Made by a program: the position numbers and the translations under genes. 26,213 nt of DNA from Candidatus Heimdallarchaeota archaeon (GTDB lineage: Archaea > Asgardarchaeota > Heimdallarchaeia > JABLTI01). The notes under the pieces were generated by a model. It saw only the letters and a list, made by a program, of their open reading frames with translations. It had not been told where the DNA came from and ran no database searches. Shown here in pieces: positions 15,505 through 21,871 of this stretch. Positions within the stretch are counted from its first letter, which is position 1, and every line of letters starts with the position of its first letter. The DNA lies in NCBI GenBank assembly GCA_023128635.1, contig JAGMDP010000051.1, forward strand, positions 1 through 26,213, written 5' to 3'.

Positions 15505-15795
15505 CTATTTGGCAAGATAAACATGCTCTGGTCTTGCAATGATTTGTTTAATAGCATTACCATCTTTAATCTTTATAACATAGGCTCTTCCACGAACTTC
15601 TGAGATTACTCCAAACTTTCCATGGTATCTTCGATGTGGCATGCCTTTTTGAATCGCAGAATCGATTTTTACAATTACTTTATCTCCCACTTTGTACTTT
15701 ATTAGTAATCTACCTAAAGGTTGCATTCCTTTTTCTCTTGTGGATTTTCTGAATAGTCTTCTAGTACTGTGTCTGTATCCTTTTGAATTAGGCAT
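15505..15795 (-). CDS. rpl21e: Large ribosomal subunit protein eL21 (L21e)
   Basis: This 96-residue protein starts MPNSKGYRHSTRRLFRKS and continues LGRLLIKYKVGDKVIVKIDSAIQKGMPHRRYHGKFGVISEVRGRAYVIKI. The Y-x-x-G-D-x-V-x-I and G-M-P-H-x-R-Y-H-G-x-x-G signatures identify archaeal/eukaryotic L21e. AGTGAT precedes ATG 15795. It is the first gene of the rpl21e-rpoF-DUF655 cluster. Confidence 0.97.
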   Translation of the reverse strand: MPNSKGYRHSTRRLFRKSTREKGMQPLGRLLIKYKVGDKVIVKIDSAIQKGMPHRRYHGKFGVISEVRGRAYVIKIKDGNAIKQIIARPEHVYLAK

Positions 15796-15839
15796 TCTTC
15801 ATCACTTCTATGCTATTATTCTTGTCTGGTTAAGATTGC

Positions 15840-15908
15840 ATTTAAAAATCTTATTTTGAACACGAAATGAAACATTGACCCCCATTTAAAAATCTTTACT
15901 TGAACATG
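15840..15908 (-). promoter_or_regulatory. Duplicated promoter box upstream of rpl21e
   Basis: The 13-base word ATTTAAAAATCTT occurs exactly twice, at 15840 and 15884, 44 bases apart. The similarity extends to about 25 bases (shared TTGAACA-n-G; 21 of 25 identical). Read on the minus strand, each copy ends in AAGATTTTTAAAT, a good archaeal TATA element. The proximal copy lies about 45 bases before the rpl21e ATG, as expected for a promoter; the distal copy may be a second promoter. Confidence 0.5.
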
Positions 15909-15952
15909 TTTCAATTGATTCCTTATGAAACCTGAAAAAAGAAGATATAAGG

Positions 15953-15966
15953 GGGAAAAAATTCCC
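15953..15966 (-). terminator. Short hairpin abutting the dehydrogenase stop codon
   Basis: GGGAA (15953-15957) and TTCCC (15962-15966) form a 5-bp stem, with part of a flanking G-rich/A-rich run, directly downstream of the dehydrogenase stop codon on the minus strand. It is short and not followed by a strong T-run, so it is a weak terminator candidate. Confidence 0.3.
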
Positions 15967-17028
15967 TCACTTATTCATTATTCGGACTATATCTTTCGCT
16001 ACATCCAAAGTTGAAGAGCTACCACCTAAATCGTAGGTTCTAACTTTCCCTTCCTTTAGGTTTATTTTAATAGCATCTTCTAGTTTTTTAGCCATTTCAG
16101 TTTCACCAAGCCAATCAAACATTAGCATTGTTGAAAGAATAGCTGCAATAGGATTGACTTTATATTTACCGGCATATTTTGGAGCACTACCATGTGTTGG
16201 CTCAAAAAGAGCAAATGAATCTGAAGTTGAAGCAGATGCTGCAAATCCCAAACCACCAACAAGTTGTGCTGTGAGATCTGAGACAATATCGCCAAACATA
16301 TTAGTAGTTACAATTACTCCATAGTTTTGAGGATTTTTAACAAGTTGCATGCACATAGCATCGATATTTTGTTTCCATACCTCAATATCAGGATAATCTT
16401 TTGCAACTTCATCAGCAATTCTAAGAAACATCCCATCTGTAGCTCGAATAACATTTGCTTTGTGTACTAGTGTTACTGTTGGGTAGTTGTGCTTTTTAGC
16501 ATATTCAAATCCTTTTTTGACAATTCTTCTACAACCTTCCTCAGTAAACACTCTGCAAGATACAGTTGTCTTCTTTGGATCGAATTTTTTGAATACTTTA
16601 ACATCTTGTAATTCTGTAGTATCATAAAATTCTATTCCAGCATACAGCCCTTCTGTATTTTCCCTGAAAACCACTAAGTCTAAATCATCACGATAATTTA
16701 ATGGATTTCCCTCATATGCTTTACAGGGGCGCATGTTACTGTACAGATTAAAAATTTGTCGTAATCTAACAATGGGTGATCTATATCCAGGAACATTTGG
16801 TTTAGAAGTTATTGCACCAAATAAGGCGGCATCTGTTTCCTTCAACATTTCAACAGTTCGTTCTGGTAAGGCCTCGCCTTCTTTTTCCCAGAAAACCCAT
16901 CCAATATCACCAGGGATAAATTCAGCGTTGAAGTCTGTACCTTCATCTATTACAATTCTGGTAGCTTCTAAAACATCATTTCCTATCCCATCGCCAGGCA
17001 TAAATGCAATTTTATATTTCTTAGTCAT
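15967..17028 (-). CDS. Isocitrate/isopropylmalate dehydrogenase family enzyme
   Basis: This 353-residue beta-decarboxylating dehydrogenase starts KIAFMPGDGIGNDVL. The substrate loop is RSPIVRLRQIFNLYSNMRP, then RENTEGLYAG (122-131), the catalytic Lys in HKANVIRATDGMF (189-201), metal ligands in NMFGDIVSD, and the coenzyme loop THGSAPKYAGKYKVNP (278-293). The K-Y-AG-x-x-K-V pattern in that loop matches NADP-dependent isocitrate dehydrogenases such as E. coli Icd, while S-P-I in the substrate loop is more like archaeal isopropylmalate/homoisocitrate enzymes. The substrate is thus open between isocitrate, isopropylmalate and homologues. No leu or other TCA genes are adjacent. GAGGT at 17038-17042 is 9 bases before ATG 17028, so the ATG at 17037 is not used. 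Confidence 0.9.
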   Translation of the reverse strand: MTKKYKIAFMPGDGIGNDVLEATRIVIDEGTDFNAEFIPGDIGWVFWEKEGEALPERTVEMLKETDAALFGAITSKPNVPGYRSPIVRLRQIFNLYSNMRPCKAYEGNPLNYRDDLDLVVFRENTEGLYAGIEFYDTTELQDVKVFKKFDPKKTTVSCRVFTEEGCRRIVKKGFEYAKKHNYPTVTLVHKANVIRATDGMFLRIADEVAKDYPDIEVWKQNIDAMCMQLVKNPQNYGVIVTTNMFGDIVSDLTAQLVGGLGFAASASTSDSFALFEPTHGSAPKYAGKYKVNPIAAILSTMLMFDWLGETEMAKKLEDAIKINLKEGKVRTYDLGGSSSTLDVAKDIVRIMNK

Positions 17029-17424
17029 TTTAGACATACCTCAGTTAGGAATTCACTAACACATGTAGACCGAAACAAAAAGTAATAGTTATTGTTTTTT
17101 ATCTATTTCGGTGTGCTCTAAATTACACTTTTGGAAATTCAACCCGAGCATCTTTGGATAGCGGTTTAAGGCATACATTTTGACTTAGTTATCAAAAATG
17201 AACTCTGAAAACACAAATAAATTATTCACTAATTAATAATACTCATAATTAATTAACTCGCTGTTTAAAATTTTGAGGAATTCTATAAGATAGCTTGAAA
17301 TAACCCTACATGCTATTATACTATAGAACACAAAAATTTCGCGATAATTTCGAGATTTACACAATTGTTACCTTAAGATAAATATAAAATCTGAATGCGC
17401 ATATAATACTGTGGAGGAAACCAA
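17029..17424. promoter_or_regulatory. Divergent intergenic region with inverted repeat
   Basis: This is 396 bases without a credible gene. ACCGAAA (17069-17075) and TTTCGGT (17106-17112) form a 7-bp inverted repeat that flanks an AGATAAAAAACA TATA-like element (minus strand) for the dehydrogenase gene, with extra partial pairing of the A/T tracts inside. The right part is AT-rich, with short palindromic stretches (AATTAATTAA type), and ends in the promoter of the unknown gene at 17425. Confidence 0.45.
17376..17417 (+). promoter_or_regulatory. TATA-like promoter and Shine-Dalgarno of the unknown gene
   Basis: AAATATAAAAT (17380-17390) is a strong archaeal TATA match. A start about 25 bases on would give a leader of some 14 bases that carries GGAGG at 17413-17417, 7 bases before the GTG start codon. 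Confidence 0.5.
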
Positions 17425-17910
17425 GTGTCCGAAGTAGAAAAGACAACCAGTGAAGAAGACTGGGATGCAGAGACAGAAATTTACGTATATAGAATAACTG
17501 AAGGCCTTCAAAGACTGAATAGTATAGGTTCAGTACAGTTCATACAAATAGATTTACCACCTCTCCCAGATTCTATCATAGGCGAATACTCAAAACTTTT
17601 CGATACTGCGATTGAAGATGGTTTGTATGTTAATCAAACCATAGTTTTGGAACAGATGGATACTGGCGATTCATTTATGCGAGTTTTAAACGCAATCAGA
17701 AAAATGTATTTTATTGCAAAATCTGTCACGATCCAAGAAATACAAGTTGTAATAAATCTTCCTTATAAAGGAGAAAGCATGGACGTAATTTTAACTTACG
17801 ATCCAGCAAAACATGATATTAGTTTGGTTTCTGTTAGTCAAAAAGAAGATTTCTTCAAAATCTTGGAGTATGTGCGATTTTTCTGGTTGAAGTCTAGACC
17901 CAGAATTTAG
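17425..17910 (+). CDS. Unknown conserved-looking cytosolic protein
   Basis: This 161-residue protein is not recognised. It begins with an acidic segment (SEVEKTTSEEDWDAETE), followed by alternating strands and helices (SVQFIQIDLPPLPDSI, EYSKLFDTAIEDGLYVNQTIVLEQMD, FMRVLNAIRKMYFIAKSV, IQEIQVVINLPYKGESMDVILTYDP) and an aromatic/basic end (ILEYVRFFWLKSRPRI). This looks like one compact alpha/beta domain without metal sites or membrane helices. GTG start at 17425 is well supported by GGAGG 7 bases upstream. It lies 100 bases before the radical SAM gene in the same direction. Confidence 0.75.
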   Translation: MSEVEKTTSEEDWDAETEIYVYRITEGLQRLNSIGSVQFIQIDLPPLPDSIIGEYSKLFDTAIEDGLYVNQTIVLEQMDTGDSFMRVLNAIRKMYFIAKSVTIQEIQVVINLPYKGESMDVILTYDPAKHDISLVSVSQKEDFFKILEYVRFFWLKSRPRI

Positions 17911-18010
17911 GATTATACTCTTTCTTTATTCCTATTTTTGTGAATAGTTTTTATTTGTACATTAACATAGTTTTAATTATCACTTTAGATGAACTTAGGA
18001 AAATAAATGA

Positions 18011-19372
18011 ATGGGATTTGTTTTGACAGAAAAAGAATTATCAAAAAACAAAGCTTTTAGAATAGAAATTAATTTATCTGAAAATATCCCATTTACTCTC
18101 TCAATTCCACAAGATGAAAATGTTTTACAGATTAATAGGGGAGTTATGCACGGTAAGATTGATATTGAGAGTTTGAAACTAGAGCTTTCACAGAACTTTC
18201 CAATAAACATAAGCTCGATTGATTTTCGAATAAACAAAACACAAAATGTTGTTGTTGAATTCAGTTCTGAATTGAAATTAGATCAAGAAACAATCATCAG
18301 TGTTTTACAACAAACGATTTCTCAAGAGTTGCCTCAAACTTTGCGTAATAAAGATACAAAGAAACCTCTAATCTATATTACAAATGACTTGTTTGGGATT
18401 CCACTAATTGGGTCAATCTATTTTGGTGTGATTGATAGAGGAACGAATCTATTACAAATTCGTCCCATCACAGGGTGCCCATTAAATTGCCCTTTTTGCT
18501 CCGTGGATGAAGGACCAATCTCTAAAACAAAATTAAGGGATTACATTGTTGATACTGATTATTTGGTTAATACCTATAATTCCATTGTAGCAGAAAAAAA
18601 ACTGAAAGAAGCTGAAGCCCATATAGATGGTCAAGGAGAACCCATGGCTTATCCATATCTGCCTGAACTGGTTCAGAAATTGCAGGAAAATAAGAACACA
18701 AAAATTGTTTCAATACAAACAAATGGATGGTACTTGACAGAACAATTGATAGATGAATTAGCTGATGTTAAACTTACAAGAATTAACCTATCAATTAATG
18801 CTCTAAACTCTTCCTTAAGTAAAAAATTATCAGGAAAAGGTGATTATAGAATAGATAAAATGCTTGAATTAGCAGAATATATTGTCAATTCAAAAATTTC
18901 TCTTCTTTTAGCTCCTCTTTGGATTCCAAGTATAAACGATCAAGATATTGAAGAAATCGTTCAGTTTTCGCTAAAAGTAAATTCAAATGAAACAAAGTAT
19001 CCAACACTGGGCATTCAGAATTATCTCACACATGATGTTGGGAGAAACTTGAAAGGAATACCACAAAGGAAATTTGCAGAGTTTAACCAAAAACTAAGGG
19101 AAATTGAGAAGAAATTTGGTGTGAAAAATTTGGTATTAAAACCATATATGTTTAATACTTACAAAACAGAAATGATCCAGAATCCTATGAAAATTAACGA
19201 GATAGTTAATGCTGAAATTGTATTATTAGGTAGGCAGATGGGAGAAGTCATTGCAAAAGCTAAAAATAGATTAATTCATATTTCAAACGCAAATCATCTT
19301 TCTCTTGGCAAGAAAATAAAAGTACGAATTACGAGAAATCGTCACAACATATTTTTTGCGGAAACAATTTAA
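18011..19372 (+). CDS. Radical SAM protein with C-terminal TRAM domain
   Basis: This 453-residue protein has three parts. Residues 1-140 are an archaeal-specific N-terminal region. The radical SAM core follows with the cluster motif C156-x3-C160-x2-C163 (GCPLNCPFCSVDEGP), HIDGQGEPMAYPYL (the GGE-like strand) and VSIQTNGWYLT. The last ~55 residues (LLGRQMGEVIAKAKNRLIHISN... GKKIKVRITRNRHNIFF) look like a TRAM/OB RNA-binding domain. This layout resembles an archaeal radical SAM group of unknown reaction (COG2100-like). The TRAM domain suggests an RNA substrate, as in the MiaB/Tyw1-type tRNA modifiers, but there is no MTTase N-domain. AGGA lies 10 bases before ATG 18011. It is convergent with pelota, 5 bases apart. 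Confidence 0.88.
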   Translation: MGFVLTEKELSKNKAFRIEINLSENIPFTLSIPQDENVLQINRGVMHGKIDIESLKLELSQNFPINISSIDFRINKTQNVVVEFSSELKLDQETIISVLQQTISQELPQTLRNKDTKKPLIYITNDLFGIPLIGSIYFGVIDRGTNLLQIRPITGCPLNCPFCSVDEGPISKTKLRDYIVDTDYLVNTYNSIVAEKKLKEAEAHIDGQGEPMAYPYLPELVQKLQENKNTKIVSIQTNGWYLTEQLIDELADVKLTRINLSINALNSSLSKKLSGKGDYRIDKMLELAEYIVNSKISLLLAPLWIPSINDQDIEEIVQFSLKVNSNETKYPTLGIQNYLTHDVGRNLKGIPQRKFAEFNQKLREIEKKFGVKNLVLKPYMFNTYKTEMIQNPMKINEIVNAEIVLLGRQMGEVIAKAKNRLIHISNANHLSLGKKIKVRITRNRHNIFFAETI

Positions 19373-19377
19373 CATAT

Positions 19378-20484
19378 TTATACCATAGGAAATCGTAGTA
19401 GCGCAATTTTTCCCCCAAACTTATCAACTTGCTTTCCTGCTTGGTGATTCTCACTCATTATTATGATTTTTCCTCCAGCATTTTGTACATCTCTAAGCAA
19501 CTTGTCTAATTGTTTTCTCTTTGACTTATCTCGTAATCTCAATTGGTTATCAACAATTAAGATTGTTTCAACTGCTCCAAATTCAATTGCTTTAAGGATT
19601 GCTTCAGAACCATAAGCAACAGTTCCAGTATTCTTACCAAGTCTTGACATTATTTCCTCAAGATAAACAGCATCTGAACTCGCTTGTTCTTCTTCGATTA
19701 TTCTGCCAAGAATATTCTTACTTATGATCTCTCCTATTGCGCTTGGTCCTCCACAGCTAGCAGTTTCAACAATTATTTTTTCAATTGGTATTTTTGTCTG
19801 GTTTTTCCTTTCCTTTAAACGTCTAAAATAATTGTCTTTAGTAAAACCTGGTCCAGCTAAAACCATTGCAGATGCATCTGAAAACTTGTTAGCGAAAGCA
19901 TCCTCTAAAGCAAAAGTTACTTTGTCAAAGAATTTGTGAATATATTCCATTCGAATCTTTTCTTTACTCCCGGTTTTCTTAGGTATCCGTTCCCTGAAAT
20001 GAGCAATTATTGTACTAGAAAAAGCACTGACTGCTGCTAATGTAGCTTCACTATCGTCAATTGCTACGATCAAAACTTTTGCGCTGGTAGACTTCTCAAC
20101 TGCTTCTTCTATACGATTTTTCTCAATTTTTGACCAAGACTCTTTGATGATTGTTATTAATGTTCCAGTTTCAATATTTATTGTGTGATAAGTACCAAAG
20201 GAAATGAGATCTTCCGGACCAGCAATTATCTTTCCTTTGACACGTAATCTATTAGCAAATTCATGGAAACTAACATCTTCAGCTACCAATGTTAAAATCA
20301 TTGGTACTCTTTCACCTTTATCTGCTCGACCTTCATCATCCACTTGTCTTATTCTTCTGGACGTTCGAGCTTTTACTTGATCGTTTGGCAGAATTATGTT
20401 ATATAGAACATATAAATCATCAATGGTTTCAGGTACTAAAGCAACGTACCCTTTATCATATCTGCGAGATTTAATGTTCAACAA
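19378..20484 (-). CDS. pelA: mRNA surveillance protein pelota (Dom34)
   Basis: This 368-residue eRF1-like protein has an N-terminal Sm-like domain (GYVALVPETIDDLYVLYNIILPNDQV), a central domain with VLIVAIDDSEATLAAVS and MVLAGPGFTKDNYFRRL and no GGQ motif, and a C-terminal domain with TVAYGSEAILKAIEFGAVETILIVD and GGKIALLRFPM. Pelota, with an EF1A-type GTPase and ABCE1, rescues stalled ribosomes. The start codon appears to be TTG (20484, or the next TTG at 20481), preceded by GAAGGTAG; no in-frame ATG exists before the conserved N-terminus. Confidence 0.96.
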   Translation of the reverse strand: MLNIKSRRYDKGYVALVPETIDDLYVLYNIILPNDQVKARTSRRIRQVDDEGRADKGERVPMILTLVAEDVSFHEFANRLRVKGKIIAGPEDLISFGTYHTINIETGTLITIIKESWSKIEKNRIEEAVEKSTSAKVLIVAIDDSEATLAAVSAFSSTIIAHFRERIPKKTGSKEKIRMEYIHKFFDKVTFALEDAFANKFSDASAMVLAGPGFTKDNYFRRLKERKNQTKIPIEKIIVETASCGGPSAIGEIISKNILGRIIEEEQASSDAVYLEEIMSRLGKNTGTVAYGSEAILKAIEFGAVETILIVDNQLRLRDKSKRKQLDKLLRDVQNAGGKIIIMSENHQAGKQVDKFGGKIALLRFPMV

Positions 20485-20580
20485 AAACTACCTTCTATAA
20501 TCAGCTAATACCTTGAACGTTATGTTAAATATAAATAACTATTCATTCTTGGATATGAAAAATAATTATTATAAAGACTC

Positions 20581-20964
20581 CTAGAAATTGACTAAGATAT
20601 CTTCAACACGACTGGAGAAATCCTTCATAAGTCGATAACGTAATGTGGATCGAGTGGTTTCTTCCTTAATTAGAATTACAATAGAATTACCTGAATTTGT
20701 CCTGAAAACTAAGAAGAATCCTTGTCCTCCCTCAAGCATAACGCCAATAGGTTCTCCAATTCCATAATGATTTGTTGTCATTTTTACCAAAGAGAGAAAC
20801 TCACGAACATAGGAGCTTGTAAATTCAGTGTCTAACTCAGTGGAAGTCCAATTTAGCACAAGTAAACCTGATGATTCAATAACAATTACTGATTTCACAC
20901 CGGGATTTAATGCATGTAGGACGTTGCATTCTTTTTCAAAACGTGTGTCGATAGATTGACTCAT
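20581..20964 (-). CDS. Roadblock/LC7 domain protein
   Basis: This 127-residue single-domain protein has the roadblock pattern: an N-terminal helix (IDTRFEKECNVLHALNPG), VKSVIVIESSGLLVLNW, a central helix, IGVMLEGGQGFFLVFR, NSIVILIKEE and a final helix. Roadblock proteins dimerise and act as GTPase-activating or scaffold partners of small GTPases (MglB/MglA, Ragulator). In Asgard archaea they are numerous, so a link with GTPases such as the one at 3832-4377 is plausible but unproven. ATG 20964 is chosen because GAGGAAAT lies just upstream; TTG 20979 is rejected. Confidence 0.92.
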   Translation of the reverse strand: MSQSIDTRFEKECNVLHALNPGVKSVIVIESSGLLVLNWTSTELDTEFTSSYVREFLSLVKMTTNHYGIGEPIGVMLEGGQGFFLVFRTNSGNSIVILIKEETTRSTLRYRLMKDFSSRVEDILVNF

Positions 20965-21135
20965 GATTAATTTCCTCAATTTCCTTAGTTAGTCTTACTG
21001 TACATTCTTTTTAGAATTTACAATTAAACAAAAGGTTTACACTATATTTACTTTACCATCTCAACATTTAACCACATACTTTAGGAAAAAAACAAAATGA
21101 AAGAAAGAAAAGAAAGAAGAAAATAAAAAATGAAA

Positions 21136-21152
21136 TTATATTTTAAATATAA
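21136..21152. repeat. AT-only palindrome
   Basis: TTATATTT-T-AAATATAA is a perfect 8-bp inverted repeat with a one-base centre. It lies between the end of the Cys-rich gene and the roadblock gene, next to a purine-rich GAAAGAAAG tract (about 21099-21120). It could be a promoter or terminator element. Confidence 0.3.
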
Positions 21153-21197
21153 CTAATAGGATTCCAAGAAACCTATACGTTCAAGTATTTCTCTTTT

Positions 21198-21362
21198 TTA
21201 TCCACAGCCAGGACAAGAACTGCAACTACTGCACATTGACATGCTTTTTACATACTCTTCATAGCAGTCCTTATGAACAGTTAAAGTTTTGTTATCTGTA
21301 GTATAGACTTCTAAAGTATTATCGCCTTCATTTACATCTTTGTTACATAATATACAAGCCAT
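21198..21362 (-). CDS. 54-residue Cys-rich zinc-binding mini-protein
   Basis: A short gene reads from ATG 21362 to TAA 21198. It begins MACILCNKDVNEGDNTLEVY and continues to VHKDCYEEYVK, and it ends CSSCSSCPGCG. C3-x2-C6 with H30-x2-C33 forms a treble-clef-like zinc site. C44, C47, C50 and C53 form a second, evenly spaced CxxCxxCxxC cluster at the extreme C-terminus. AGTGAT lies 5 bases before the ATG, and a TATA box TTTATAAA (21411-21418) lies about 50 bases upstream, so the gene has its own promoter and ribosome-binding site. Function unknown; a metal-binding adaptor or metal carrier are options. It is divergent from the 562-aa regulator across a structured 509-base gap. Confidence 0.82.
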   Translation of the reverse strand: MACILCNKDVNEGDNTLEVYTTDNKTLTVHKDCYEEYVKSMSMCSSCSSCPGCG

Positions 21363-21410
21363 TGTAAATCACTACATAATATCTAGCTAAACAAATCTAA
21401 ATACTTCTCG

Positions 21411-21418
21411 TTTATAAA
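21411..21418 (-). promoter_or_regulatory. TATA box of the Cys-rich mini-protein (symmetric)
   Basis: TTTATAAA is followed on the minus strand, 49 bases on, by the ATG of the Cys-rich gene, consistent with a start site near 21388 and a short leader. Because the box is self-complementary it could also drive plus-strand transcription into the hairpin region. Confidence 0.45.
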
Positions 21419-21480
21419 TTAAAGCAAAACTTGGTTAAAAGTAAATAAAACAAAGAAGATTTAGATTCGTAAAATTAGAT

Positions 21481-21517
21481 CCTGACTGATATCCATTAAT
21501 CTATGGACACAGTCAGG
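21481..21517. repeat. Nested stem-loop (8 bp outer, 5 bp inner)
   Basis: The outer arms CCTGACTG (21481-21488) and CAGTCAGG (21510-21517) are exact complements. The inner arms TCCAT (21492-21496) and ATGGA (21503-21507) close a six-base loop. There is no adjacent T-run on either strand, so it is not an obvious terminator. Confidence 0.7.
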
Positions 21518-21588
21518 GATATGTCCCCTAAACATCAGTTTTCCATTCTTTTCCCAAGTGATTCGACGGTTGATTTGCTTTAACAGTT

Positions 21589-21617
21589 AGTTTTATGGTT
21601 TTACAGACCATAAAACT
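21589..21617. repeat. 11-bp perfect hairpin
   Basis: AGTTTTATGGT (21589-21599) pairs exactly with ACCATAAAACT (21607-21617) around the 7-base loop TTTACAG. It lies about 255 bases before the regulator gene and 72 bases after the first hairpin. Confidence 0.7.
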
Positions 21618-21818
21618 GTGAATAGGATATAAATTGTTATAATAAATTTATAATTTGCTGTGTAATGATGTTTTCTCAAAAAATGTTTTCTTAGACCTTC
21701 TTTTTTGTTTTAGTTTCTTCTTCATCCTTCTTTTGTTACTGGTATTTCAATAAAAACCTTAAATAATAACCAAATAAGCACAAATACTAGGAAAAAAAAC
21801 TATTTTGTTATTCCAATT

Positions 21819-21850
21819 TTTTTCGGAAAAATGTCGTTTTTCGTGAAAAA
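21819..21850. promoter_or_regulatory. Twin palindromes, putative operator
   Basis: Two copies of TTTTTC-(1 or 2 bases)-GAAAAA, at 21819-21831 and 21837-21850, lie 22-53 bases before ATG 21872, where the core promoter should be. Their centres are about 18.5 bases apart. The downstream gene encodes a putative winged-helix protein, so autoregulation is a reasonable guess. Confidence 0.45.
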
Positions 21851-21871
21851 TAAACAAAGAAAGTGTAAAAA

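Larger units (their letters stand above)
21363..21871. other. 509-base structured non-coding region
   Basis: There is no credible protein gene here. It holds, left to right: a symmetric TATA box TTTATAAA (21411-21418) usable in both directions; a nested hairpin (21481-21517); an overlapping alternative stem GGGA/TCCC (21516-21527); an 11-bp hairpin (21589-21617); AT-rich repeats including TTATAA-n5-TTATAA; a direct repeat ATGTTTTCT (21668 and 21683); and twin TTTTTC/GAAAAA palindromes (21819-21850) just before the next gene. Confidence 0.6.

Noticed and set aside
21099..21135. Purine-rich GAAAGAAAG tract as a small basic peptide gene
   Set aside because: The ATG frame ends after nine codons and there is no upstream ribosome-binding site.
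21481..21617. The hairpins as a CRISPR array, tRNA or SRP RNA
   Set aside because: There are no regular repeats with spacers, no tRNA T-loop consensus, and the length and base composition do not fit SRP RNA.
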